DNA from: Hirudo medicinalis
Taxonomy: Eukaryota; Annelida; Clitellata; Hirudinida; Hirudinidae
Direction: 5' to 3'
DNA: 64,000 bases
NCBI GenBank assembly: GCA_011800805.1
Contig: MPNW01000098.1
Span: 176,594-240,593 of the forward strand
The position numbers were made by a program, and so were the translations under genes. This document shows positions 13,101-23,583 of the stretch, piece after piece. Below the pieces are notes generated by a model. It did not search any database. It saw only the letters and a program-made list of their open reading frames with translations, and had not been told where the DNA came from. Numbering within the stretch: the first letter of the stretch is position 1; every line of letters starts with the position of its first letter.

Positions 13101-15720
13101 TGGTGCAAGCAGACGACCCGATAACTTTCCTCCAACTGATGCCCAGAGGAGAATTTTGGACCACTGAGGTTTCTGCTATTTTCTCAACTCTCGACCATTT
13201 GCTTATCTTTTTTAAAGTTTTGTTCGTCTTGGATTTGATGCGGTTAATGTTGTTATTTCACTGAAACACTGCTAGTTCACTCGTCCAACAAATAAAAATT
13301 ATGTACTAATCAATTGAGTAAAAATTATTAATTATTACTAATTCGCTTCAACATGAATTGAAATAAATTTTGACATTGTCTTGTCGTATCTTATCATAAT
13401 TCGTCCCATTTGTATTTGCAGAACGTGTTCGACCTGACTTTGTCTCAGGCTCTCGGTGTGGGAAACAAAAAGGATTCGGATGTTGCTTCTGCCTCGAAGC
13501 TTAATAAGGTCGAGTTCTTTGCCCCCAATCTTTGTACATTGAGTATATTTTTAATACTCCAACCTTTTTAATATTGAATATATTTTTATATATTTTATCA
13601 GATTTTTTTTTAAATTTTAGAGTCTACTGATAATTTATAAATAGAATATTTATTAAACCACAAGGTGTTACATTGTCATTTAATATTTTAATTTATTCTT
13701 CCTTAACATTCTCAACAGCTGTTGTTGGCTATTATCGAAATAATCATCATCATCGTTGTTGTTGAAGTTTAGCGTACCTCTTGGAAGTCACCAATTAAAT
13801 CAACGACCTCCAATTACAGGTGACCCAGTTGACAGGTTTCAGCGACCCAGTGTATGCAGAGGCCTACGTGAATGTCAACCAGTACGACATTGTTCTGGAT
13901 GTTCTCATAGTCAACCAGACCCAAGACACCCTCCAAAATCTCACCCTTGAACTGGCCACTCTAGGTTGGCCTTATTAAATTTCCTATTATTTGTTTATTC
14001 TCATCTTGGTAATGAATTAGTAATGGTTACCTTAAGTTCGATTAAGATTTAGCTTTAGTTTTTAGAATGACACTAAGATTTTACAATGCGTTCCATTAAT
14101 TGATTTGGTTGTTTGATGATGTAATAATAAAAATAATAATAGTAACCAATGAATGATATTGCAATGGTGAAGATTCGAGAGTTGTTATCTCGTTGTGAGA
14201 TATCTCTTAAAGTGGCCTTTGAGACCGAGGACCTATTTTCATAATTTTTTGCATAAAAATAAATTTTGCCAACAGGAGACTTGAAGCTGGTGGAGAAGCC
14301 TCCACCGGTCGTCTTGGGATCTCTGGATTTCACGAACATCAAGGCCAGCGTCAAGGTTGCTTCCACAGAGAATGGAATTATTTTTGGCAACATCGGTAAT
14401 TGGCATCATCATTTCCTGCTTTCGTTGGAACAATTTTAATTTCATCGCATCAATTTCTGGATGTTTTCAATTATTTGTTATTGTTGACTTATTGATAACC
14501 TGGTCATCTATGTTCGTAACGAGGACGACCGGATGTTTTTCAGTCTACGACGTGTCAGGAGCAGCTAGCGACAGGAACAGTGTTGTCCTGAATGACATCC
14601 ACATTGACATCATGGATTACATCGTTCCAGCCTCCTGCACTGACACAGAGTTCAGACAGATGTGGGCAGAGTTTGAATGGGAGAACAAGGTTGGCGAACA
14701 ATATATTGGTTATTTTTTAAGGCAATAACAATGTCATAACGATATGTTAATGCTGAAGTCATAGCAGTGGTATATTTTTTATTATTGCAACATCTAATGA
14801 CTTACTGCATGCCTAATTATAATATTTTAATGTGTACTTGCAAGTTAATCACTAGTAATATTATTATTTATTTTGTTCAGGTTGCTGTGAACACCAACAT
14901 AACAGACCTCCACGAATACCTGGAGCACCTCATCAAATGCACCAACATGAAATGTCTCACACCTGAGAAGGTTTATAAATAATTTCTTGAAGAAATAAAT
15001 AAAGATTCAATATTAATCCATTAGTATGTAATAAAAATTGCTAACCCTTCCACTTCAATGTTGATGAAGTTCTTCTTTGCCAGAGTTCTCATTTTCAATA
15101 TTACCATGTTAATAATTTTTTAAAAGATATGTTTAGGTTTTTTTAAATTCCATTTATTTTCCTTGGTCCAGGCTCTGCATGGTGAGTGTGGCTTCATGGC
15201 TGCCAATCTATATGCCAAGTCCATCTTTGGAGAGGACGCCCTGGCCAACCTCAGCATTGAAAAACCTGCCGACCAACCCGAAGGAACTGTCACAGGACAC
15301 ATCAGAATCAGAGCCAAGAGTCAGGTTTGTAATTCGCTATTGGTGAACTTTAAATTTCAGTTTGTAATTAATGTAACAATATAGCAAGTCCAGCTTACAG
15401 CTGGAATATGTAATTACTTGATTTGCAACATACCTCAGCTATCAACGTCCTTAAGACTTGATTTTGGACAAACAATCAATCAAAAATCACAATTCAATGG
15501 ATGCTCATAACTTTCTGACTTAAATGTTCTAATGTTGGTAATTGTAATCCCTAATGATTACCATTACCATTGCAGTACCGTTATCATAATTGTGTTTACT
15601 TCCAGTGCCTACTTAACATTGAAATTAATCTTCTCGTCATTTCAGGGCATGGCACTCAGCATGGGTGACAAAATCAACCTCTCTCAGAAGAAGAGCAAAG
15701 TAGTGTCTCCCTCTGGTTAG
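7112..15720 (+). CDS. COPB1: Coatomer subunit beta (beta-COP), 23 exons
   Basis: Large subunit of the COPI coat, which carries cargo from Golgi to ER and within the Golgi. Exons: 7112-7217, 7289-7518, 7747-7916, 8410-8524, 8986-9078, 9454-9591, 9871-9990, 10226-10333, 10503-10649, 11122-11267, 11510-11606, 11711-11871, 12060-12180, 12361-12432, 12758-12913, 13079-13168, 13422-13508, 13820-13964, 14276-14395, 14544-14689, 14881-14970, 15172-15324, 15646-15720. They sum to 2,886 nt and 961 residues, against about 953 in vertebrates. Near-invariant stretches include [74 protein letters not shown] and [14 protein letters not shown]. The N-terminal half is the adaptin-like helical solenoid and the C-terminal part the beta-COP appendage, ending KINLSQKK. 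All splice phases close. A candidate AATAAA signal lies near 15,974. Confidence 0.98.
10912..11090 (+). mobile_element. tRNA-derived SINE copy 2 (COPB1 intron 9)
   Basis: A-box-like GTTGGCCAAATGGG, then ATTCCTGCAT, a B-box-like GTGCTCAAAACCC, then CTTGGGAAGGAGCGCTACATAAAT. After a short spacer with CCTCTGATGCTATGCATA, a second GGCGCTACATAAAT follows. It lies in the sense direction of COPB1 and ends only about 30 bp before the acceptor of exon 10. Confidence 0.75.
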
Positions 15721-16275
15721 ACATAGCCATAGTGGACATTCGAAACAAGGAGAAAGACGTGTGACTTTTGTGAAATTCTCAGTTGACCAACCATACCAAA
15801 CATTGGATGTTATGTAGATGGTTAAACAATCCATGCAATTGTCACAACTAGCAAACACCATTACCATAATAATAATTATTATTATTATTGTTATTAATAC
15901 TGCTTTTGTTTGTCACCTCCGAACGAATCAAGAAGTGAGACGGGAACAGTTTGAATATCTCAAAATTGCTTGGAATAAAATTCATTTCGTTGATTCTAAC
16001 CCTGTTGCTTTCCAAAAAAAAAAAAGCTTAGGCCAGACTATTTTATTTGAGATCCTGCTACATCAAATGATTTTCCAATCTGAACAAATATGCTAGAAAT
16101 CCTTTTAAAATTAATCTCACCTATACACAGAATTTAAAATATTGTTCCTTAAATGAATGTTTAAGAACAAAGACAAGAAGTAGAAGTCAAAAACTTTGGC
16201 CGGGAACTTGGCCACTGAACGAAATCATCGTTCGAAGGCGACGGTCTTTTGAACAAACTGACTCAACGCTGAGGA
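15721..16275. other. Convergent 3' region between COPB1 and the sororin-like gene
   Basis: A 555-bp tail-to-tail spacer. It holds an AATAAA on the plus strand near 15,974 and a short ATT run near 15,875. No further gene is seen. Confidence 0.6.
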
Positions 16276-18116
16276 TCATTCGATGGTCAGCTCATAGTTG
16301 TTGAAAATGTCTTCCATCTCCTGAAGTCTCGCCAACTCCTGCCTGGCCTTGTCGTCGGTGCCGTCGACGTTTACAGCCTTCTGCTAATCATAAGTGTGTT
16401 CAATCAACAGGTGATGGAATCTAGATAAATATCCACAGATAACAACTTGTCATACCTTTAAGACCTTTTTTGACTGTTTGTAACTAATTTTGGGAGGAGA
16501 TGCTTCTGAAATTATAAGTAAAATGATGAATGATGCAAATATATATAATATAATTATATAATAATATTATAATGAATTATGGTAATTTAAACTCTTGGAT
16601 AGCAATTTCACAAAAATTGAGGTATTAGTCTGGCAGATGATTAAGAACCTTCATTCTTTGATAATAGAAGCAATTGAGTATAGACTATTACAATAATTGA
16701 AATAGTTAATTTTAAAACTTAATTAATCAAGTTAAAACTTATTTAATTCATTAATTAAACTTAACCTTAGCTATGGCATTCATAGTACTTAAAGTAGAAA
16801 TTCAGAGCAATGCTGCTGTTCAATGTGACATTAAATTCATCATGAAATTCTGACCAACAAGTGTAATGCTTGCACGATAACACACCTTCCAATTGCTGGG
16901 GAGATAGAGAGTCATCTGATTCTTCAGTCTTGAACGTATTTTTTGTTGAGCCTCTCTGCCTCAAAGAACGTGCAGGGACAGTCACCTTATCCGCTTTTGT
17001 ATCGGTTGTTTTGGTTGAATCCAGATCAAACAATCTGACACTCTCCATCTCAGAATTTGAACTACACTCTTCAGTTTCAGATAAAGACTCGAACATTCTA
17101 ACATCCTTTGCATTGGAATCTATATTGAACTCCTCAATTGAAAATGAAGCTATTTGTTTTGTAGCAATATCAGCTTGGGAACATGTTTTTTTTGCCTTTA
17201 CATCTACCTTCTCCGTCCGGTAATTGGAGAGTTCAACTTCTTCTTCAGGTTTTGTCCTTCTTAATTCAACTTCCTTTAGACCACACGTCATTCTGGACTT
17301 TGTAAAGAAATGTTCTTTAGTCTGACCATCTTCAAAAATATTTTCTTTTGATGGCTTTTGCTGATCTTTGTGCACAGGAGAAACAAACTTGGACAATTTT
17401 GTAAAACAGAAATCCTGATATTTTCCAGCTAATGCTAATTTGTCTGCCTTGCTAAAGTTTGAAATGGAAAAGTCAATAGAATCATCCATGTGTTTATTGG
17501 CTTTATTATAAGAGTTTGTAGCTGCTACATTGGTAACATCTTTACCAAATTTCTTTTCAGTATTATGTGGACTTCTTTTTACGGTGGCATATGGGAGAGC
17601 TTTTACATCTGCTGGATTAACTTCCATTGTGAACATATCTACATGAGAACACTCCTCATTGTTTCCAGCTCTGTCCATGCAAGCTGAACGTTTAGCTTCA
17701 ATTCTTTTGAAAACAAATGGTGTTGATGTGGTAAATGCTAATTTGTCTGCCTTGCTAAAGTTCGAAACGGAAAAGTCAATAGAATCATCCGTGTGTTTAT
17801 TGGCTTTATGATTAGATTTTGTAGCCGCTACATTGGTTACATCTTTTCCAAATTTCTTTTTAGTACATGGCCTCATTTTTACCGTGGCATTTGGGAGAAC
17901 TTTTGAATCAGCTCGATTAACTTCCCTTCTGATATTTGCACGAGAAGGCTTCTCATTGCTTATTTTAACTCTCTTTGAGTTGCATAATTCACGGCAATTG
18001 AATCTTTTACCGCGGATTGGACGCTCTTCGGGAAAGTCATAAAGTTGAAGACGATCGGAGCCTCCAGAAATCAAATTCTCATCTTCGCTTGCCAAATACA
18101 TTAATAAATTGGTCAA
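16276..18116 (-). CDS. Sororin-like candidate (462 residues, three exons)
   Basis: Exons on the minus strand: 18116-16886, 16505-16456, 16383-16276; phases close to give 462 residues. I do not recognise it with certainty. It is basic, polar and apparently disordered. Features recalling sororin (the cohesin protector CDCA5, or fly Dalmatian) are a KEN box (about residues 257-259, KPSKENIFEDG), a TPFVFKRIEAKR segment near residues 132-143 that resembles the sororin KPIVLKRI motif, SLRQRG near the C-terminus, and an acidic amphipathic end RLQEMEDIFNNYELTIE comparable to the sororin tail. Two 62-residue blocks (about 66-127 and 167-229) are internal repeats sharing KKFGKDVTNVAAT and NFSKADKLA. 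Sororin is usually shorter (about 250 residues). Any KEN-containing nuclear protein is an alternative. Confidence 0.4.
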
Positions 18117-18316
18117 ACGTTCCTTTGTTCGATAAATAAACTCAGACTTTTATTCGTAAACAAAACAAAAATCTTAAGTCAATGTTTTATTGATGTATTT
18201 ATATATTTATAATTCTGTCAATGTTAAGAATAAGCTAATATCGCAAATTATATTACTAAAAATTATTGGTAATTACAAAAATTTTATATCTAGTAAATAT
18301 AAAGCACCACAACTAA

Positions 18317-18605
18317 GGGTCCATCCACACATAACGTCCATAAGAAAACTCGATTTTTGAGTTGGGCCTCCTCATGACATCTAGGTTTGAAATTTATAAG
18401 TTCTCACAATTCGCAATTTATGGGTCGAATAGTTAAAAAAATAGTTTTATTTTACGATGTTTTTATTACTTTTATTGTTTTTGTGGACGTTTTCTTTAAC
18501 AGAAAATTAGCATTCTGCTAACTTCCCTTCCATCCCGACCATAAGCAACCGCTTTGTTCGGACCCCCTCTCCCTCTTGGGGTGGACGTCATAAATGGATG
18601 GCCCC
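18317..18605. mobile_element. MITE with 24-bp TIRs and TAA target-site duplication
   Basis: The left end GGGTCCATCCACACATAACG and the reverse complement of the right end, GGGGCCATCCATTTATGACG, match at most positions; both continue TCCA (19 of 24 overall). The 289-bp element is flanked by TAA at 18314-18316 and 18606-18608. GGG-starting TIRs and a 3-bp TAA duplication are typical of PIF/Harbinger-type elements. It has no coding capacity. Confidence 0.65.
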
Positions 18606-19116
18606 TAAATAGGATCCACGTACGATCCTCTGAACAATGGAGATCAATTTGGAAACATTTTGGTTCAAAGGATCAAAGGCTAAAGATATAATGAGGTTAA
18701 ACACAAGAGCAAACACTTCTTAAGCTAAAGTAATGTAAGTAGGTTTCGCTTTGATATTGCAAAAGCCACAAACATCATGGTTTATTCATAGCATTTTAGA
18801 TGGCTTGGGGAGCAAGACCATGCAAAAATTGATTCAAAAACATTGAAGAATTTTATTAATGATTATACAACCACTGTCACAAAATATACCAAGTAAACTG
18901 CACATCATTCTTTAATTATTTCCTGGAAAAAAAACCAAAAGCAAGTCACATATCATGTCAATCTCATGTGAGGTAAAAGCATCCCAGAACCAAAAATCCC
19001 CAACAAATTCAAAGATATTATATTACTCAGACTGCAATAACTAATGTTCAATGTTAAGACCATAAACATTAACGAATAATTAAGAGTTTAAACAAATTTT
19101 ATCATCATCAATGGTT

Positions 19117-21222
19117 TCAAATTGCACTAGCTTTAGATTTCTTAGCTTTTTCTTTCTTTTTCAAACCATCCATGTTGGCCTTTAGGACATTGGAATATGC
19201 CTTAAACGTGACAAAATAATATAAAAATCAGCAACGGAAAACGTGTGTTTTTTTCAATTTACCATTTGGAACTTGTTAATGTCTTTCTGATTGACCTGGA
19301 ATGATAAAATAAGACATTGAGAATGTTATAAACAAAAACATATCATCAAAGCAACATTTAATGCAAATGGAGAAGGCTTTAGAGTAGCTAAACAGATTTT
19401 AGTCTCTAACATGGATGTTTTAAAATATGAAAAAAATGCTGAAAAGTGTCACATCACTTACGACTGTACTTATTTTAGAATTTCCAAGAACAACTCTGAT
19501 GAGACACTTATGTTCAGCAGGTTCAGGAGGCTGAGGATGACCTTCCCTGGGCTTTGGTTTTGTTGTTCCATCATCTTTAAATAAAATAAGTTCATATCTA
19601 TACATATGCAATATCATAAAAGTAGCCACAAGTCACCGGTAATAAATAGGATTTTAGCTTAAAACATGGTAATCTGATTAAATGAAACATTGAACAAAAA
19701 GTCATAATTAATTGAATTTAATTAATTGATAAGTGTAAGCAACCTAAAGCATGGCAAGAAGATTTCTAGCAAACATTGAAATTAACTGCTAAATTTATTT
19801 AAAATTCATGAAATGAAAATTTAACATTTCTTCATGGTAAGTTGTATTGGCTTCCCTCCCTTGGCTTTCTGGAACATTCTTGTCAGCTCTGACAGAAACT
19901 GTGAAAGTTGATCATTACTTTGAATTCTTACATAAGTAATTAGCAACAACATCATGTAACCAATGCATCTACAATGTCATAACAATATTAAGCCTTATCC
20001 AAATTTTATTAATATAATCAAGAGCAGATTTGTCTAACAACTGTCTGCTAATACCATTCAAAACTTCAAAAGCTTTCTGGAAAGACATCTAAATTTCAAA
20101 TGTTTCCAAACATTGAGCATCAATATGGTCACAAATCTCTTCATTTATTGCAATCATTTGTTGTTATTCATATTCAGTTTCAAAAAATTATCTTTGATTA
20201 ACATAAAATAATTTCCTTGTACATGGTTCTGGTATAAACATGGTTCTAAATCAATTCATTACGACATTCAAAATAGCTAACCAGGGATTAAATAAACAAA
20301 ACTGACCAATAAACCAATAATTAAAATTGATCAACATTCTTTAAAATGATTTTAATTACAAAGCTTTGTTTACAAACTGTTTGTGCTTTGTTTTTAGACT
20401 GGTTAATTCATGGAAATCTTTCTATTTTAAAAATCTCTTGAATTCAAGTTGCCATTTAGATACAACCAGAAGAAATCAAATTAAATGAAACATTTGACTC
20501 TTCTGCACTTTTTATTAGAAGAGGTTCCAAATTAACATTATTTGTAAGACACATAACAACTACCACAACATTTTGGAAAATAAAATAAAATTTTAGAGAT
20601 GGTAGGCAAACCATCTGCATCAGTGTAATTTATAAATATATCTATATCAACCATCTCCATTGCTACATATAACTAGGCTATGTACTGATGCTAGATGGTG
20701 CTCCCACATGATCTAATGGTTGCGGGAGCACCCTCCTAAGCATCTGTATATGCAACGGACATTGACTTGTCTGTGGCAAGTTCAATGGTTATATAAGCAT
20801 CTTTATGACCAAATATTTAGATTGTTTCTTTTGCCATCATTCATTTAATGAAAGCAGCATCACAAGAAAAAGCAAATATTTATAAAATAGGACTTTAAAA
20901 CCCAGCGGAAACTCAAATGACTAACGTTTCACAGGCATGATCTTCGCAATTTAATTCAGAATTTAGTTTTAAGAAAATTTCAAAGCAATTCTTTTGCTAG
21001 CAAATGTTCTTAAAACATTCATTAAATATAATTAGATTGTGCACATTACTGTAAAATCACAAATATCCATATGGTGAGCGATAATTATAAGTTATCGTAA
21101 TCGGGTGTAAATTTACTAAAGGAGCAACAGTAATAATAATAATTCACATACAACAGGTAAAGCTATGGAATCCATTAAACACTATTAATAGAACCAACCG
21201 CCTCATTTTCTAGTAGAACCAT
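19117..21222 (-). CDS. SRP14: Signal recognition particle 14 kDa protein
   Basis: SRP14 pairs with SRP9 on the Alu domain of SRP RNA and slows elongation during ER targeting. Minus-strand exons: 21222-21199 (MVLLENEA), 19898-19826 (FLSELTRMFQKAKGG...), 19597-19462 (YELILFKDDGTTKPKPREGH, then PAEHKCLIRVVLGNSKISTV), 19295-19263 (VNQKDINKFQM), 19200-19117 (AYSNVLKANMDGLKKKEKAK). About 116 residues, close to the animal protein without its variable Ala tail. One oddity: with the visible GT donor after exon 2 (TGAAGAAAT|GTTAAA) the phase is one base off relative to exon 3, whose acceptor is TATAG|A. Either the junction is non-canonical, a micro-exon is missed, or the assembly has an indel. The gene is divergent from NDUFAF1, 324 bp apart. 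Confidence 0.92.
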
Positions 21223-21546
21223 CTCCAAAGCTGCTTGAATCGACAGCCGATGACAACAAAACCGGTGAAATCAAATAATTTAGGCAGTTCTGCAAATCAA
21301 ATATGTCTTGGTAGATTTCAAAATGTTCATATAATTATTTTTAAAATATATTTAAATTACTTACTAATTAAATCACTACTGCTTAGTTGTAATAGTTAAT
21401 ATTTTATTATATTAAATTTATACTTTAATAACAATGTAAAAATGATATTATATAAAAATAAATGTGATATATGCTTATATTTCACATTTAAAAAATGTTG
21501 TTTACCTCGCGATATACGTTCTTGAGACGGTCTGCCAATACAGACC
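21223..21546. promoter_or_regulatory. Shared divergent promoter region of SRP14 and NDUFAF1
   Basis: The two start codons face away from each other across 324 bp, which must contain both upstream regions. No TATA box stands out; the sequence is AT-rich. Inferred from gene layout only. Confidence 0.5.
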
Positions 21547-22972
21547 ATGGCAGCAAGGTTGCGCTACTGTGCCCCTCTTCTGTTTAAACGTGATTTTCAC
21601 AGAGCAGGGGTGCTACCGAATTTTTGGGAACCTCATAAAAAGGGGAAATATGCAAAAAAAATAAATTTCGCTCCTGTAGATGCTCTGCGTTACGGAATAA
21701 AAGAAATTCCAAAGGAAATGAAAAAATTCAAAGATGAGATTATCGCAGGTATAAAATGCGATCGGCTCTACGGGATGGAACATAACGATTACGAGATTTT
21801 ATGGCGATTCAATTCTCATGAATCATTAGAGCCTTGGATTGTGACTTGCGATAGTGACTTCAATGAAGGCAAAAGCACTGCTGAATTTATACTGAATAAA
21901 AATAAGAAGGGTCTTTTTTGTGGCAACTTAAGTACAGAGGTTCCCAAAGATGGAATTGTGAAAAATGCTGGTTATTGCAATATAACCTCTCCTGTGAATG
22001 AGGTAGATCATTATAATAATAATAATGTTATTTCTTTTTACAACAGTCATTTCTTCAGATAACGTGAATGAATGTATTTATATTACAGATTTCATTCAAG
22101 AGGACTGTACCTTATGATTTTACTGACTACACACACATGCTAATAAGGGCCAGGGGAGATGGGAGGGCCTACCACATGGCAATTAACATGAAGAGAGAAT
22201 GGGATATTCAATGGAATGACCAATATCAATTTGTTCTCTTCACGAGGGGAGGACCTTACTGGCAAGTGTCCAAGGTTACCAAACAATTAATAAATCCTAA
22301 ATCAATTGCTCTTTAAATTTTTCTAAGTATCTTGTGAAGAAATGCTGAGATTATAACAATCAGCATTTTAATAATAGTCCATCATCACTGCCTAGGCTTT
22401 GTTTAGTTGCAGATTTTCAATTATCAATCGTAAAGTATTTCGCTTTTTTGCGAGATGAGATCTTTGGAACTAAATCCTTTTACCTCAACTGGATTCATTA
22501 ATGTTTTGTTTTTTATTATTGTCATTTTAATGAGATGGGGATCTCTTTGGATATTTATTTTTCTTTAATGAAATCTGCAGAAATATATGGCAAAAAAACA
22601 AGAATTCAATAATAAAAAAGAATTATTAAATTACTTATGTTAAATGTTGTAACAAATCATTAATTTGTTATTTATAAAAGCGTTTATTTTCTAACGGCTT
22701 ATTTCTATTCATGTTGACACATTTTATTTATGCTCTCTTACCATCTACAGATTCCTTTTTCAAAGTTTTTCCTTGGTTGCAAAGGTAGAGTCCAAGACAA
22801 ACAACAAGCCATTCAGCTTGGCAAAATTCTTACGTTTGGCATCACCATAGCTGACTCCAACCCAGGGCCATTTAAATTGGAACTAGATTACATTGGTTTG
22901 ATTAATGATAAGACTCATAAAAGTAAATTTGAATATGAAATGTATGAAGTATCACCTCATGCTATGACTTAA
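21547..22972 (+). CDS. NDUFAF1: Complex I assembly factor CIA30 / NDUFAF1
   Basis: Mitochondrial assembly factor (CIA30 domain) for the membrane arm of NADH:ubiquinone oxidoreductase. Exons: 21547-22002, 22089-22274, 22751-22972, giving 287 residues (vertebrate about 327, with a longer N-terminus). The basic, hydrophobic N-terminus MAARLRYCAPLLFKR fits a targeting peptide. Family blocks are YGIKEIPKEMKKFKDEI, RGDGRAYHMAIN, FVLFTRGGPYWQVSK, IPFSKFFLGCKGRVQD and FGITIADSNPGPFKLELDYI. All three exons are phase 0. The exon 1 donor could also be GTGAAT nine bases earlier; I chose GTAGAT. An AATAAA directly follows the stop (22973-22978). Confidence 0.95.
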
Positions 22973-23583
22973 AATAAAGTCTGAACTTTTTGACTGTTGA
23001 AACTCTTGTGACACCATATTAGGGGATGGGGGCAAGAGGTTCTCCTAGGTTTTAAAGTATTACAATTTCACAACCTTTTTTCACTTTTCCATTACTTAAG
23101 TAGCACAAGTAACATAGGGGCACCAAATTTCTGTTGGCCAGAAATTTGAAGTCGGCCTGACATCAAGCGTTTACACGTTAATAAACTTGGAAAAAACTCG
23201 CTGCGACAAGCTTAGCTTATTGAAATGGGTACTTATGAGGAATATGCCACAATTTGATCTGCTATGGTTTGAAAATGTGTAATAGAGAGTAATTTCCCCT
23301 TGTTCGATGTGGAGAGCACGTTACCAGATAAGATTACTGCAGGTGAAAAAAAAATTGTAAGTTAAATTTAACCTTTGAGTACAAAAGCTTACATTTTATC
23401 AACATTTTAAAAATTAAAATCCTCATTATTTTATCAGTATTGCAATAAGCAAAGGGAGCGATAACATGAACTATTTTGGTGAAAGAATTCAGAATCTTTC
23501 GTTTAATTATTTATTCGGACGTCGCCATTTCTATTTTACTGGATGGAATCTTCGATGTGATATATGCACTCTGATGATTGAAA
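22973..23583. other. Intergenic, NDUFAF1 to SR-protein gene
   Basis: A 611-bp spacer with the NDUFAF1 polyadenylation signal and copy B of a dispersed repeat at about 23,021-23,140, which matches 405-560. Nothing else recognised. Confidence 0.6.
23021..23140 (+). repeat. Dispersed repeat, copy B
   Basis: Same-orientation diverged match to 405-560 (GGTTTTAAAGTATTACAATT, CACAACCTTTTTT, TTTTCCATTAC, ACATAGGGGCACC). It directly follows the NDUFAF1 3' end and may form part of its 3' UTR. Confidence 0.5.

Noticed and set aside
16870..17223. Plus-strand ORF of 117 codons
   Set aside because: Antisense shadow of the sororin-like exon, whose three-exon model closes in phase.
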